Below, piece after piece: positions 29,046 through 37,099 of a DNA stretch of 64,000 nucleotides. The DNA comes from Streptomyces chartreusis NRRL 3882 (GTDB lineage Bacteria > Actinomycetota > Actinomycetes > Streptomycetales > Streptomycetaceae). The notes below the pieces were generated by a model. It was not told the DNA's origin and made no database searches. It saw only the letters and a list, made by a program, of their open reading frames with translations. Every line of letters starts with the position of its first letter. Position 1 is the first letter of the stretch. The stretch spans positions 2,728,001 through 2,792,000 of the forward strand of contig NZ_LT963352.1 of the NCBI RefSeq assembly GCF_900236475.1. Direction: 5' to 3'. The position numbers were made by a program, and so were the translations under genes.

Positions 29046-29744
29046 ATGGCAGACAAGCTCAAGCAGCTCAAGCTGGCCGCCGTCAACATCGACGGCGTCC
29101 TGCTGAACGACACGTTCAGCCCCGTCATCCACAACTTCATCGTCAGTCGTGGCGGCGAGTACACCGCCGACGTCGAGCGCAGCATCTTCTCCCAGCCGCA
29201 GCTGGTGGGCGGCCAGGGCATGGCGAACGCGGCCCGCGTTCCGTGGACCGCTCAGGAGGCGATCGACGTCTACTTCAAGGAGCGGGAGGAGTACACCCGC
29301 GAGCACCCGGTCGAGCTTCTCGACGGTGCGATCGACCTGCTGCGCCGGCTGCGCGAACTGGGACTGAAGACGGTCAGCTACGGCGGCCTCGCCAAGTCGC
29401 ACTTCGACCACTTCCTGGGCGAACACGCCGACCTCTTCGACGAGCCCGGCTACGTCTGCACCAACGACTTCCGCCCCGGCCTGCGCGAGATCACCACCGA
29501 GGTCTTCGGCCTGAAGTACGACGAGGTGCTGTTCATCGACGACGTGGCCCGCGTTGCGGAGGTCGCCAAGGCCCTCGACATCCCCTTCATCGGCCACCCC
29601 AGCTCCTTCGAGCACAGCTTCCAGCCCCAGCTGATGCGCGAGACCGGTGCCCGGCACATCGTCGACTCGCTGCACTCCATCGACGAGGACCTGCTGCGCA
29701 CCCTCGACGCCGAGGCCGCCGCGCACTCCGTCTGGCGCGACTGA
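29046..29744 (+). CDS. HAD-superfamily protein lacking the catalytic nucleophile (HAD 1)
   Basis: A 232-residue HAD-like fold. Motif I reads AAVNIDGVLLNDTF: the first Asp of the DxD pair, the one that becomes phosphorylated, is Asn14 here, while the second Asp (16) is kept. Motif IV is present as VLFIDDVARVAEVAKAL. A canonical motif III Lys is not obvious. It is therefore unlikely to be a phosphatase. It may be a structural partner of the next HAD protein or use another chemistry. GAGGAAT precedes the ATG by four bases. No close characterised relative is recognised; the fold assignment is fairly secure. Confidence 0.8.
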   Translation: MADKLKQLKLAAVNIDGVLLNDTFSPVIHNFIVSRGGEYTADVERSIFSQPQLVGGQGMANAARVPWTAQEAIDVYFKEREEYTREHPVELLDGAIDLLRRLRELGLKTVSYGGLAKSHFDHFLGEHADLFDEPGYVCTNDFRPGLREITTEVFGLKYDEVLFIDDVARVAEVAKALDIPFIGHPSSFEHSFQPQLMRETGARHIVDSLHSIDEDLLRTLDAEAAAHSVWRD

Positions 29745-29764
29745 CCCCACGCGCCGCCCCGTGT

Positions 29765-29794
29765 GCCGGACCGGCAGCCCCCGGCCGGTCCGGC
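29765..29794 (+). terminator. Intra-operon hairpin between the two HAD genes
   Basis: GCCGGACCGG and CCGGTCCGGC form a perfect 10-bp stem with a 10-nt loop in the 128-bp gap. Because the next gene has its own AGGAG site and no promoter is evident, this may be an attenuator or RNA-stability element rather than a full terminator. Confidence 0.5.
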
Positions 29795-29872
29795 GCCGCC
29801 GGCGCCCCTCCCTCCCCCGCGCGGTCCCGGCCCTTCCGGCCGCGCCCCCTCCACCACCCCAGGAGTTACGCC

Positions 29873-30598
29873 TTGGACCGCGCCGCTTCCCCGCAGACCG
29901 TGCTGCTGGACTTCGACGGAGTGCTGAGCCTGAACGCGTCGAGCCTGCTGCTGCTCGCCCTGCACGAAGGCATCAACCGCCACACGGAGTTGCCGATCGA
30001 GGCGACTGTCACGCAGTTCAAGGCCATCAGCACCTTCCCCCAACGGGAGAGCCTGCGCGTGCTGTTCGCGGGCCTCGGCATCGAACAGCATCTGAACGCC
30101 GAGATCGAGGCGCTCAGGTCGCTGACCTCCGTCCGGGGCACGCCGCTGGCCCTCGGCGAGGGCGTGGAGGCGTTCTGCGCGCAACAGCGTGCGCGGGGCG
30201 TGCGGTTGCGCGTGTTCTCCACGATGGACCGCACCACCGCGCGCCGCTCGCTGCTCGACGGGCTGTTCCGGCCCGAGGACTACGTGGCGCTCGACCACGC
30301 CTCCAAGGCCGATCCGGACACCTACGCGGCGCTGCTCGCGGCCGAGGGCGAGGCGGACCCGGGGCAGTGGCTGCTGGTGGACGACTCCCCGCTCGCCCTG
30401 CGCGCGGCCAAGATCGCGGGCCTGCGCACGGTGCTGATGCGCGGCGCGGTCTTCTCGGAGGACGACGTGTCGGCGTTCGGGTCCTTCATCGACACACAGG
30501 TGACCTCGTTCGCGGAGCTCGGCGCTCTGCTCACCGCCCAGGACGCGCTCACCGCCGAGGACACCTCGCCGGCCGCGCTGCCGGTCTCCCGGCTCTGA
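29873..30598 (+). CDS. HAD-superfamily hydrolase (HAD 2)
   Basis: A 241-residue HAD hydrolase with all motifs intact. Motif I is LLDFDGVLSL with nucleophile Asp13 and acid/base Asp15; motif II is the Ser/Thr in RVFSTMDRTT; motif III is a Lys in HASKADPDTY; motif IV is WLLVDDSPLALRAAK. The large helical cap after motif I resembles phosphoglycolate-phosphatase-like caps. It could hydrolyse a phosphorylated intermediate. It differs from the preceding HAD in keeping the nucleophile, so the two may form a catalytic/non-catalytic pair. The start is TTG at 29873 with AGGAG seven bases before. Confidence 0.88.
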   Translation: MDRAASPQTVLLDFDGVLSLNASSLLLLALHEGINRHTELPIEATVTQFKAISTFPQRESLRVLFAGLGIEQHLNAEIEALRSLTSVRGTPLALGEGVEAFCAQQRARGVRLRVFSTMDRTTARRSLLDGLFRPEDYVALDHASKADPDTYAALLAAEGEADPGQWLLVDDSPLALRAAKIAGLRTVLMRGAVFSEDDVSAFGSFIDTQVTSFAELGALLTAQDALTAEDTSPAALPVSRL

Positions 30599-30639
30599 CC
30601 CCGCACCCGACCCCGTAGTCACAGGATTGATAGGTTTCG

Positions 30640-32175
30640 ATGTCCCAGTCACTTGCTGATTCCGAGCTGTCACCACCCGGGACCACCCCTGCGGAGACCG
30701 GCCCCGGTCCCACGCGGGTGCTGGTGGCCATCGCTCTGGCCGCCGTGATGCTGCCCATCTCCGTCACGGGTCCGGGAGTCGCCCTCGCCGACATGTCGGG
30801 CGCGCTGCACGCCTCGGCCGCCTCCACCCAGTGGGTGCTGAACGCCTACAACGTGGCGTTCACCGCCTTCATGCTCGCGGCCGGTTCGGCGGCCGACCTC
30901 TTCGGGCGCCGCCGCCTGTTCCTGAGCGGCACGGCCGTCTTCGCACTGGCCTCCCTCGTCGCGGGTACCGCTCCCACCATCCTGCTCGTGGACCTGGCGC
31001 GCTTCGTGCAGGGCATGGGCGCGGCAGCGGTGCTGACCAGTGGTTCCGCACTGCTCGCCCACACGTTCGGCGGGGCCGCCCGGGCCAGGGCCTTCGGCAT
31101 CTTCGGCGCCTCGATCGGGTTCGGCCTGGCGATGGGGCCGTTCGTGTCCGGCCTGCTGGTGGGCGTGGCCTCCTGGCACGCCGTGTTCCTGGTCAACGTC
31201 CTGCTCGGTGCGGTCGTGCTCGTCCTGGCCCGGCCGCTGCCCGAGTCGAAGAACCCGGCTGCGCGGCGCATCGACCTGCCCGGCGTGGTGACCTTCACCC
31301 TGGCCCTCATGCTGCTCGCCCTCGGCTTCGTCGAGGGGCCCTCACAGGGCTGGGGCGGAGTCGTCACGCTCGGCTCCTTCGCGGGGGCGGCGCTGTTCCT
31401 CGCCCTGTTCGTCGTGGTCGAACTGCGCGTCGCGGAGCCGATGTTCGACCTGAGCCTGCTGCGGCGCCCCACGTTCGTCGCCATCATCTGGCAGCCGGTG
31501 AGCATCGTCTTCGCGTTCGCGGCCCTGCTCGTCTACCTGCCGCCGTACTTCCAGGGCGCGGGCGGGGCGGGGTCGACGATGTCCGGTGCGATGCTGCTGC
31601 CGCTGACGCTGCCGGTCTTCGTCCTGCCCCTGTTCACCGGCACGCTGGTGCGGTTGCTGTCCGTACGGATGCTGCTCGCCGTCGGACCGGCGGTGCTGGC
31701 CGTCGCGCTGTTGCTGATGACGTTCACCGACCCGGTGTCGTCCCGTACGGGGCTGTTCGCGGCGCTGCTGCTGGCCGGTGTCGGCATCGGTCTCGCCTTC
31801 GGCGTCATGGACAACGCGGCGGTCAGCGTGGTGCCGGCCGAGCGCAGCGGTATGGCGTCGGGCATGTTCAACACCCTCCGGGTCGCCGGCGAGACGATCG
31901 GCGTGGCGTGCGTGGGCGGGCTGCTGCTCACCTCGACCCGTCAGCAGCTGGCCGCGGGCGACGGCGCGATGGCCGACGACGTGGTCCAGGGCCGGCTGGG
32001 GTCCGTACGCGCGGACGGCGGGCAGGACCTGGTGGACCGGGCGGTCCAGGGTCTCCAGCACGGCTGGAGCGTCGTCTACGTGGTGCTGGCCTGCGTGGCG
32101 CTCGCCGGGGCGATCGCCATCTTCACCATGGTCCGTGACCGTGACCTGGACCCGGCCACCGCTCAGGAGGCGTGA
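30640..32175 (+). CDS. MFS drug efflux transporter, DHA2 (14-TM) family
   Basis: A 511-residue integral membrane protein with about 14 hydrophobic segments. Landmarks are VALADMSGALHASAASTQWVLNAYNVAFTA in segments 1-2, the GSAADLFGRRRLF loop (motif A) and GASIGFGLAMGPFVSGLL (motif C, antiporter signature). DHA2 proteins exchange protons for drugs and are the usual exporter or self-resistance protein in Streptomyces clusters. It is last in the plus-strand operon, so it probably exports the product. The ribosome binding site is weak (ACAGG). A strong bidirectional terminator follows. Confidence 0.93.
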   Translation: MSQSLADSELSPPGTTPAETGPGPTRVLVAIALAAVMLPISVTGPGVALADMSGALHASAASTQWVLNAYNVAFTAFMLAAGSAADLFGRRRLFLSGTAVFALASLVAGTAPTILLVDLARFVQGMGAAAVLTSGSALLAHTFGGAARARAFGIFGASIGFGLAMGPFVSGLLVGVASWHAVFLVNVLLGAVVLVLARPLPESKNPAARRIDLPGVVTFTLALMLLALGFVEGPSQGWGGVVTLGSFAGAALFLALFVVVELRVAEPMFDLSLLRRPTFVAIIWQPVSIVFAFAALLVYLPPYFQGAGGAGSTMSGAMLLPLTLPVFVLPLFTGTLVRLLSVRMLLAVGPAVLAVALLLMTFTDPVSSRTGLFAALLLAGVGIGLAFGVMDNAAVSVVPAERSGMASGMFNTLRVAGETIGVACVGGLLLTSTRQQLAAGDGAMADDVVQGRLGSVRADGGQDLVDRAVQGLQHGWSVVYVVLACVALAGAIAIFTMVRDRDLDPATAQEA

Positions 32176-32204
32176 GCCCCTCCTCACTCCGCCTACGGAA
32201 CGAG

Positions 32205-32245
32205 AAGACCGTCCGGACCCCACCGCATGGGGTCCGGACGGTCTT
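32205..32245. terminator. Bidirectional terminator between the MFS and afsA-like genes
   Basis: An 18-bp perfect stem (AAGACCGTCCGGACCCCA paired with its complement) around loop CCGCA lies between the converging genes and is flanked by AAG/CTT runs that give T-rich tails in both directions. Confidence 0.9.
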
Positions 32246-32251
32246 TCTCGG

Positions 32252-33253
32252 TCACCGGCTGCCGCGTTCCAGACTGAAGGCGCCCCGGGCGACCGTGCGC
32301 CCGCCCTGCTCGAACGTCACGGGGACCGAGACGGTCCCGGCGGCGTCGGCCGCCTGCTCGTGGCCGTCGCCGACCACCGTCAGGGGCTCGTCGAGTTCCG
32401 CGTAGGCGTCGAACGAGGCCTCCAGCCCGGTGACCGACCACGACGCCGCCGGGGCCCCGAACAGCTCCTCCGCGGTCAGCAGGGCCGTCTGCCGTCCCGC
32501 CTCCATCAGCACCATGCCGGGCACGTGGTCCTGGGCGTGGTCGAACAGGCTGGGGTGCCCGCCGGCCACCCGAAGCCGGGCCCGGACCTGCCGGCCCTCG
32601 GTGGCCGGGTCGAGCAGCACCACGTTCTCCGGCCGCTCCCGGCCCACGCGCCCGGGCCGCACGAGGCCCTCCGTGACCGGGCGGCGGTACGACTCGGACG
32701 TCGGCGTGCTCCCGCCGTCCCGGCGGCCGCGGAGCATCCCGTACACGCTGTCGGCGACGTACTTCACGCGCATGGTCACCTCGCCCACCGGCCGCCCGGA
32801 CACGGTGATCACCATGCGGTACCGCAGACCGCGCAGCGATCCCCCGGCCCACTGCGCGTCGTGCGTCGTGGCCGCGATCGCCACCTCGGCCGGCCCGTCG
32901 GCCCGCTCCAGCGCGGCCAGGCCCGGCAGCTCCATCGACCACTGCTGGAGAACGAACTTGGTGCCGTCCGGCGCCCCGAAGTGCGCGTGCACCGCGTGCG
33001 TCTCGGCCTGGCGGCAGCACTCCAGCAGGAACAGCGGATCGACCGCGGAGCCAGTGGTGTGATCGGTGTAGTAGGCGTGGGACGGCGGCAGTTGCGCTCC
33101 GGCCACGAAACGGTCGTCGTCGACCGCCGTGCCGTCGGTCAGGAACACCTCCGACAGCGCCCGCCGGTGTACGAGCCCCTTCGCCACGGTGCGCTCGAAC
33201 GTGAGCGCACGCAGTGCGGCCCCCACACGGTCCGTCTCGGCCATCACGGTCAC
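32252..33253 (-). CDS. AfsA-family gamma-butyrolactone synthase
   Basis: AfsA proteins join an 8-methyl-3-oxoacyl-ACP-derived chain to dihydroxyacetone phosphate, the key step in making A-factor-type hormones. The 333-residue protein shows the two tandem AfsA hot-dog repeats. The first has SHAYYTDHTTGSAVDPLFLLECCRQ; the second has HPSLFDHAQDHVPGMVLMEAGRQ. The conserved E-x(2)-RQ element thus occurs in both. GTG 33253 is chosen because AAAGGGGA lies five bases upstream; ATG 33244 is the alternative. It is at the right edge of the cluster, convergent with the exporter and adjacent to a response regulator gene. A dedicated butyrolactone reductase or phosphatase is not labelled nearby, but the AKR and HAD proteins could contribute. 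Confidence 0.9.
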   Translation of the reverse strand: MTVMAETDRVGAALRALTFERTVAKGLVHRRALSEVFLTDGTAVDDDRFVAGAQLPPSHAYYTDHTTGSAVDPLFLLECCRQAETHAVHAHFGAPDGTKFVLQQWSMELPGLAALERADGPAEVAIAATTHDAQWAGGSLRGLRYRMVITVSGRPVGEVTMRVKYVADSVYGMLRGRRDGGSTPTSESYRRPVTEGLVRPGRVGRERPENVVLLDPATEGRQVRARLRVAGGHPSLFDHAQDHVPGMVLMEAGRQTALLTAEELFGAPAASWSVTGLEASFDAYAELDEPLTVVGDGHEQAADAAGTVSVPVTFEQGGRTVARGAFSLERGSR

Positions 33254-33307
33254 GCGAATCCCCTTTGTGCAGACTGTCCTTGACGACGGCCCACACTCCC
33301 AGCGACG

Positions 33308-33336
33308 GCTCACGCACCGCTCACGCGCTCGTCACG
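33308..33336 (-). promoter_or_regulatory. Three-copy SARP-type box before the afsA-like gene
   Basis: On the minus strand CGTGACG (33336-33330), CGTGAGC (33325-33319) and CGTGAGC (33314-33308) repeat with an exact 11-bp period, 55-83 bp before the GTG. The heptamer is the same as at the central divergent promoter. It overlaps the 3' end of the response regulator gene by five bases. Confidence 0.7.
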
Positions 33337-33997
33337 CCTCGCCCAGGATCCCCCGGTCGTACGCCACCGCCACCGCCGCCGCGCGGTCCTTGACGCCGAG
33401 CTTGGCGTAGAGGTGGGTGAGGTGGGTCTTCACGGTCGCCTCGCTGATGAACAGTTCGCGGGCGATCTCGCGGTTGGACGTGCCCTTGGCGACCAGGGCC
33501 AGCACCTCGCGTTCGCGGGCGGAGAGCGGTTCGTTGCCGGGAGCCCTGGGCGTGCGGACCGCGGAGACCAGGCGGGAGGCCACGGCCGGGGAGAGGACCG
33601 TACGGCCCTGCGCCGCCGCTCGTACGGCGGTGAACAGCTCCTCGCGGGGCGCGTCCTTCAGCAGGTAGCCGGTGGCGCCCGCCTCGATCGCGGGGAGGGT
33701 GTCGGAGTCGGTGTCGTAGGTGGTGAGGACGAGGACCTTGGCGCGGGCGCCGGTGCGGGTCAGTGCGCGGATGGCGTCCACTCCCCCGCCGCCCGGCATG
33801 CGCAGGTCCATCAGGATCACGTCCGGATCGAGGCCGGCGGCGAGCGAGAGCGCCTCGACGCCGTTCGACGCCTCCCCGAGGACCCGGAAGCCCGGGGCGG
33901 ACTCGAACATGCCGCGCAGGCCGTCCCGTACGACGGGGTGGTCGTCGACGATGAGCAGGGTGATCGCGGCGTCACCCGTCGCGGCGTCTTCAGTCAT
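33332..33997 (-). CDS. NarL/LuxR-family response regulator
   Basis: A 221-residue two-component regulator. The receiver domain (about 12-130) has acidic VDDHP, the phospho-acceptor Asp64 in VILMDLRMP, Thr in LVLTTYD and Lys in YLLKDAP. A LuxR-type HTH (about 155-215) carries LSAREREVLALVAKGTSNREIA and SEATVKTHLTHLYAKLGV. Its start overlaps the sensor kinase stop region by eight bases, so the two form one operon. It marks the right border of the inserted biosynthetic cluster. Probable targets are the ABC-2 transporter genes upstream, which have a 24-bp dyad in their promoter. Confidence 0.94.
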   Translation of the reverse strand: MTEDAATGDAAITLLIVDDHPVVRDGLRGMFESAPGFRVLGEASNGVEALSLAAGLDPDVILMDLRMPGGGGVDAIRALTRTGARAKVLVLTTYDTDSDTLPAIEAGATGYLLKDAPREELFTAVRAAAQGRTVLSPAVASRLVSAVRTPRAPGNEPLSAREREVLALVAKGTSNREIARELFISEATVKTHLTHLYAKLGVKDRAAAVAVAYDRGILGEA

Positions 33998-35240
33998 GGC
34001 GGACCAACGGTACGCGAGCGGAGACCGCCGTACCGTGGCCCGGCTCGGACTCGACGGTGAGGGAGCCGGCGATGCGTTCGGCGCGGGCGCGCATGCCGTC
34101 GAGGCCGAAACCGCCGGAGCTCGTGCGGGTGGGGACGGCGACCGGGTCGAAGCCGCGTCCGTCGTCGCGGATGTCGAGGATCACCTCGTCGCCGAGGAAG
34201 GACAGCGTGATGCCGACGCGTTCGGCGGCCGCGTGCCGGGCGGCGTTGGAGAGGGCCTCCTGGACGATCCGCAGGAGCGTCGCCGCGACCTCCTCGTGGA
34301 GTTGCTCGGCGGTGCCGGTGACCGTGAACTCCGCGCGCACACCGGTCCGTTCGCCCCACTCGGCGACCGTCTTCTTCAGGGCTTCCGGCAGTCCGGCGTC
34401 GGTCAGCGCCACGGGGGCGAGGTTGTGCACGGAGCGGCGGGCCTCGCCGAGGCTGTGCCGGGCCAGGTCCGAGGCGCGGTCGAGGTGCGTGCGGGCCACG
34501 GCCGGGTCGGGCGCGTTCGCGACGACCTGGAGCTGGGCGATGATGCCGGTCAGGCCCTGGGCGATGGTGTCGTGGATCTCGGCGGCCAGCCGCCGGCGTT
34601 CGTCGGCGACGCCCGCCTCCCGTGCCTGGACGAGGAGTTGGGCGTGCAGGGCGGCGTTCTCGTCGAGGGCCCGTTGCAGGGCGGCGTTGGTGCGTTCGAG
34701 TTGGGTGATGGTGACGGCCCGCTCGCGGGAGCGCTGTTCCTCCTGCTGGGTGATGTGGCCGACCACCGTCAGCAGGCCGTAGTTCGCGACCAGCAGCACG
34801 GCGAACAGCAGCCACTGGGTCGGGCTGCGGATCGGCATCCCGCCGGACTGCGAGCCCGCCACGACGACGACGGTGGCGAGGAGACCGAGCCACTGCCGGC
34901 GCCTGCCGGGGATCAGTTCGTCGCTGTCGAAGTAGCCGCTGGACGCGTAGAACCCGAAGAACGGGTTCAGCCACGTGAGGGCGAAGGAGATCGCCCAGCG
35001 CAGGACGTAGTAGACGGTCCCGCGCGCGGACGGCGTCCGGCGGCCCCGGCGGGGCCCGTGCCACAGCTGGAGCAGCACCGCCGCGACGACCAGCGCCCCG
35101 CCCGCGTACCACTCGGCCGGGCTCGTCATCAGCTCGTGCGCGGCGATCGAGAGGAGGGTCGAGACGGCGAGCAGTCCGTAGACGCCCCAGGTGTGGAACT
35201 GGTTCTGACGGTGCTCGATCTGCTCGTCCGCCGCGGTCAT
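33990..35240 (-). CDS. Sensor histidine kinase of the NarL/DesK type
   Basis: A 416-residue membrane kinase. The N-terminal ~160 residues contain about five hydrophobic segments, followed by a coiled coil (QEEQRSRERAVTITQLERTN). The HisKA_3 box DERRRLAAEIHDTIAQGLTGI contains the phosphorylated His. The HATPase domain has NAARHAAAERVGI and DDGRGFD with a GFGLDGMRARAE G2 box. No large extracellular domain is visible, so it is of the membrane-sensing type. ATG 35240 is chosen; GTG 35255 is possible because GGGGAG abuts the ATG. It is paired with the downstream response regulator. Confidence 0.93.
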   Translation of the reverse strand: MTAADEQIEHRQNQFHTWGVYGLLAVSTLLSIAAHELMTSPAEWYAGGALVVAAVLLQLWHGPRRGRRTPSARGTVYYVLRWAISFALTWLNPFFGFYASSGYFDSDELIPGRRRQWLGLLATVVVVAGSQSGGMPIRSPTQWLLFAVLLVANYGLLTVVGHITQQEEQRSRERAVTITQLERTNAALQRALDENAALHAQLLVQAREAGVADERRRLAAEIHDTIAQGLTGIIAQLQVVANAPDPAVARTHLDRASDLARHSLGEARRSVHNLAPVALTDAGLPEALKKTVAEWGERTGVRAEFTVTGTAEQLHEEVAATLLRIVQEALSNAARHAAAERVGITLSFLGDEVILDIRDDGRGFDPVAVPTRTSSGGFGLDGMRARAERIAGSLTVESEPGHGTAVSARVPLVRHD

Positions 35241-35265
35241 CTCCCCAGTGTGCACGGCACGTCGC

Positions 35266-36011
35266 CTACTCCCAGCGGAACCAGCGCGAGGCACCGGCCG
35301 TCAGCAGCACGGTCCAGGCCACGAGCACTCCCAGGTGCCCCCAGCCCGGCCAGTCCCCCGCGGCGGACCGGTTCAGGGCCTCGGCCGCCGCGCCGAACGG
35401 CGTGAGGCCGACGGACCGCGCCAGTGCGTCCGGCATGGTCTGCACCGGCATCCACACGCCCGCGCAGAACATCGCGGGGAAGAACACCGCCGACCCGATG
35501 GCACCGGCGATCTTCGTGGACCGGGACAGCGCGCAGATCACCGCGCCCAGCGCGAGGGCGGCCAGCACGGCCAGCAGCAGGGCGATGGCGTATCCGAAGC
35601 CCTGCCGCGGCAGCCGTACGCCGAAGGCGAGCCGGCCGACCGCGAGGGCGAGCAGCGCCGACACCAGGGCGGCCCCGCCGTACAGCAGCATCTGCGCGGA
35701 CAGCAGGGCGGCGGGGCGGACCGGGGTGGTGGACATCCGGCGCAGGATGCCGCGCTCGCGGTAGCCGGTGAGGGTCTGCGGCATCGCCTGGATCCCGCCC
35801 ATGATGAGGCCGAGCAGCACGCTCACCGGGACGTAGCCGTCGACCGGGCGCAGCCCGCCGAAGGACGGGTCGGCCTCGCGGAAGGACGGGATCGAGCCGA
35901 GGATCACCAGCAGCAGCGTCGGGAACACCAGGATCCAGAAGAGGCTGCCGGGCTCCCGGCGGAAGAGGCGGATCTCGCTCTTCAGTACGGCGGTGTTGAC
36001 GAGGGCCGTGC

Positions 36012-36015
<4 letters not shown>
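35266..36015 (-). CDS. ABC-2 type transporter permease
   Basis: A 249-residue permease with six predicted membrane segments, e.g. SLFWILVFPTLLLVILGSIP, SVLLGLIMGGIQAM and GAIGSAVFFPAMFCAGVWMPV. The last is the conserved ABC-2 segment before the final helix. With the ATPase encoded just upstream it forms an exporter, possibly for drugs or lipids. The start overlaps the ATPase stop by four bases (ATGA). It lies directly upstream of the sensor kinase gene, so the four genes can be one operon in which the two-component system and the pump function together. Confidence 0.92.
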
Positions 36016-36917
<902 letters not shown>

Positions 36918-36971
36918 GCGTCGAGGGTCCCGGGGCGGCGGGATCCGCGCATCGGCCGTCGCGCTCGAACG

Positions 36972-36995
36972 GGCATCAGCCGTTCGGCTGATGCC
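36972..36995. promoter_or_regulatory. 24-bp dyad operator between divergent ABC operons
   Basis: GGCATCAGCCG and CGGCTGATGCC form perfect 11-bp arms around TT, 55 bp from the minus-strand ATPase start and about 105 bp from the plus-strand exporter start. A second looser dyad TACGACC...GGTCGTA lies at 37000-37026. The first is a likely binding site of the NarL-type response regulator or a dimeric repressor. Confidence 0.65.
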
Positions 36996-37099
36996 GGCGT
37001 ACGACCCCTCGAACGCCCAGGTCGTAGGGCCGATGGACGCGCCCGGTACGGCGAAAACTCGGTGGGCGGTGTCAGTGGCGATCCGTAGGCTCGCTGCTG

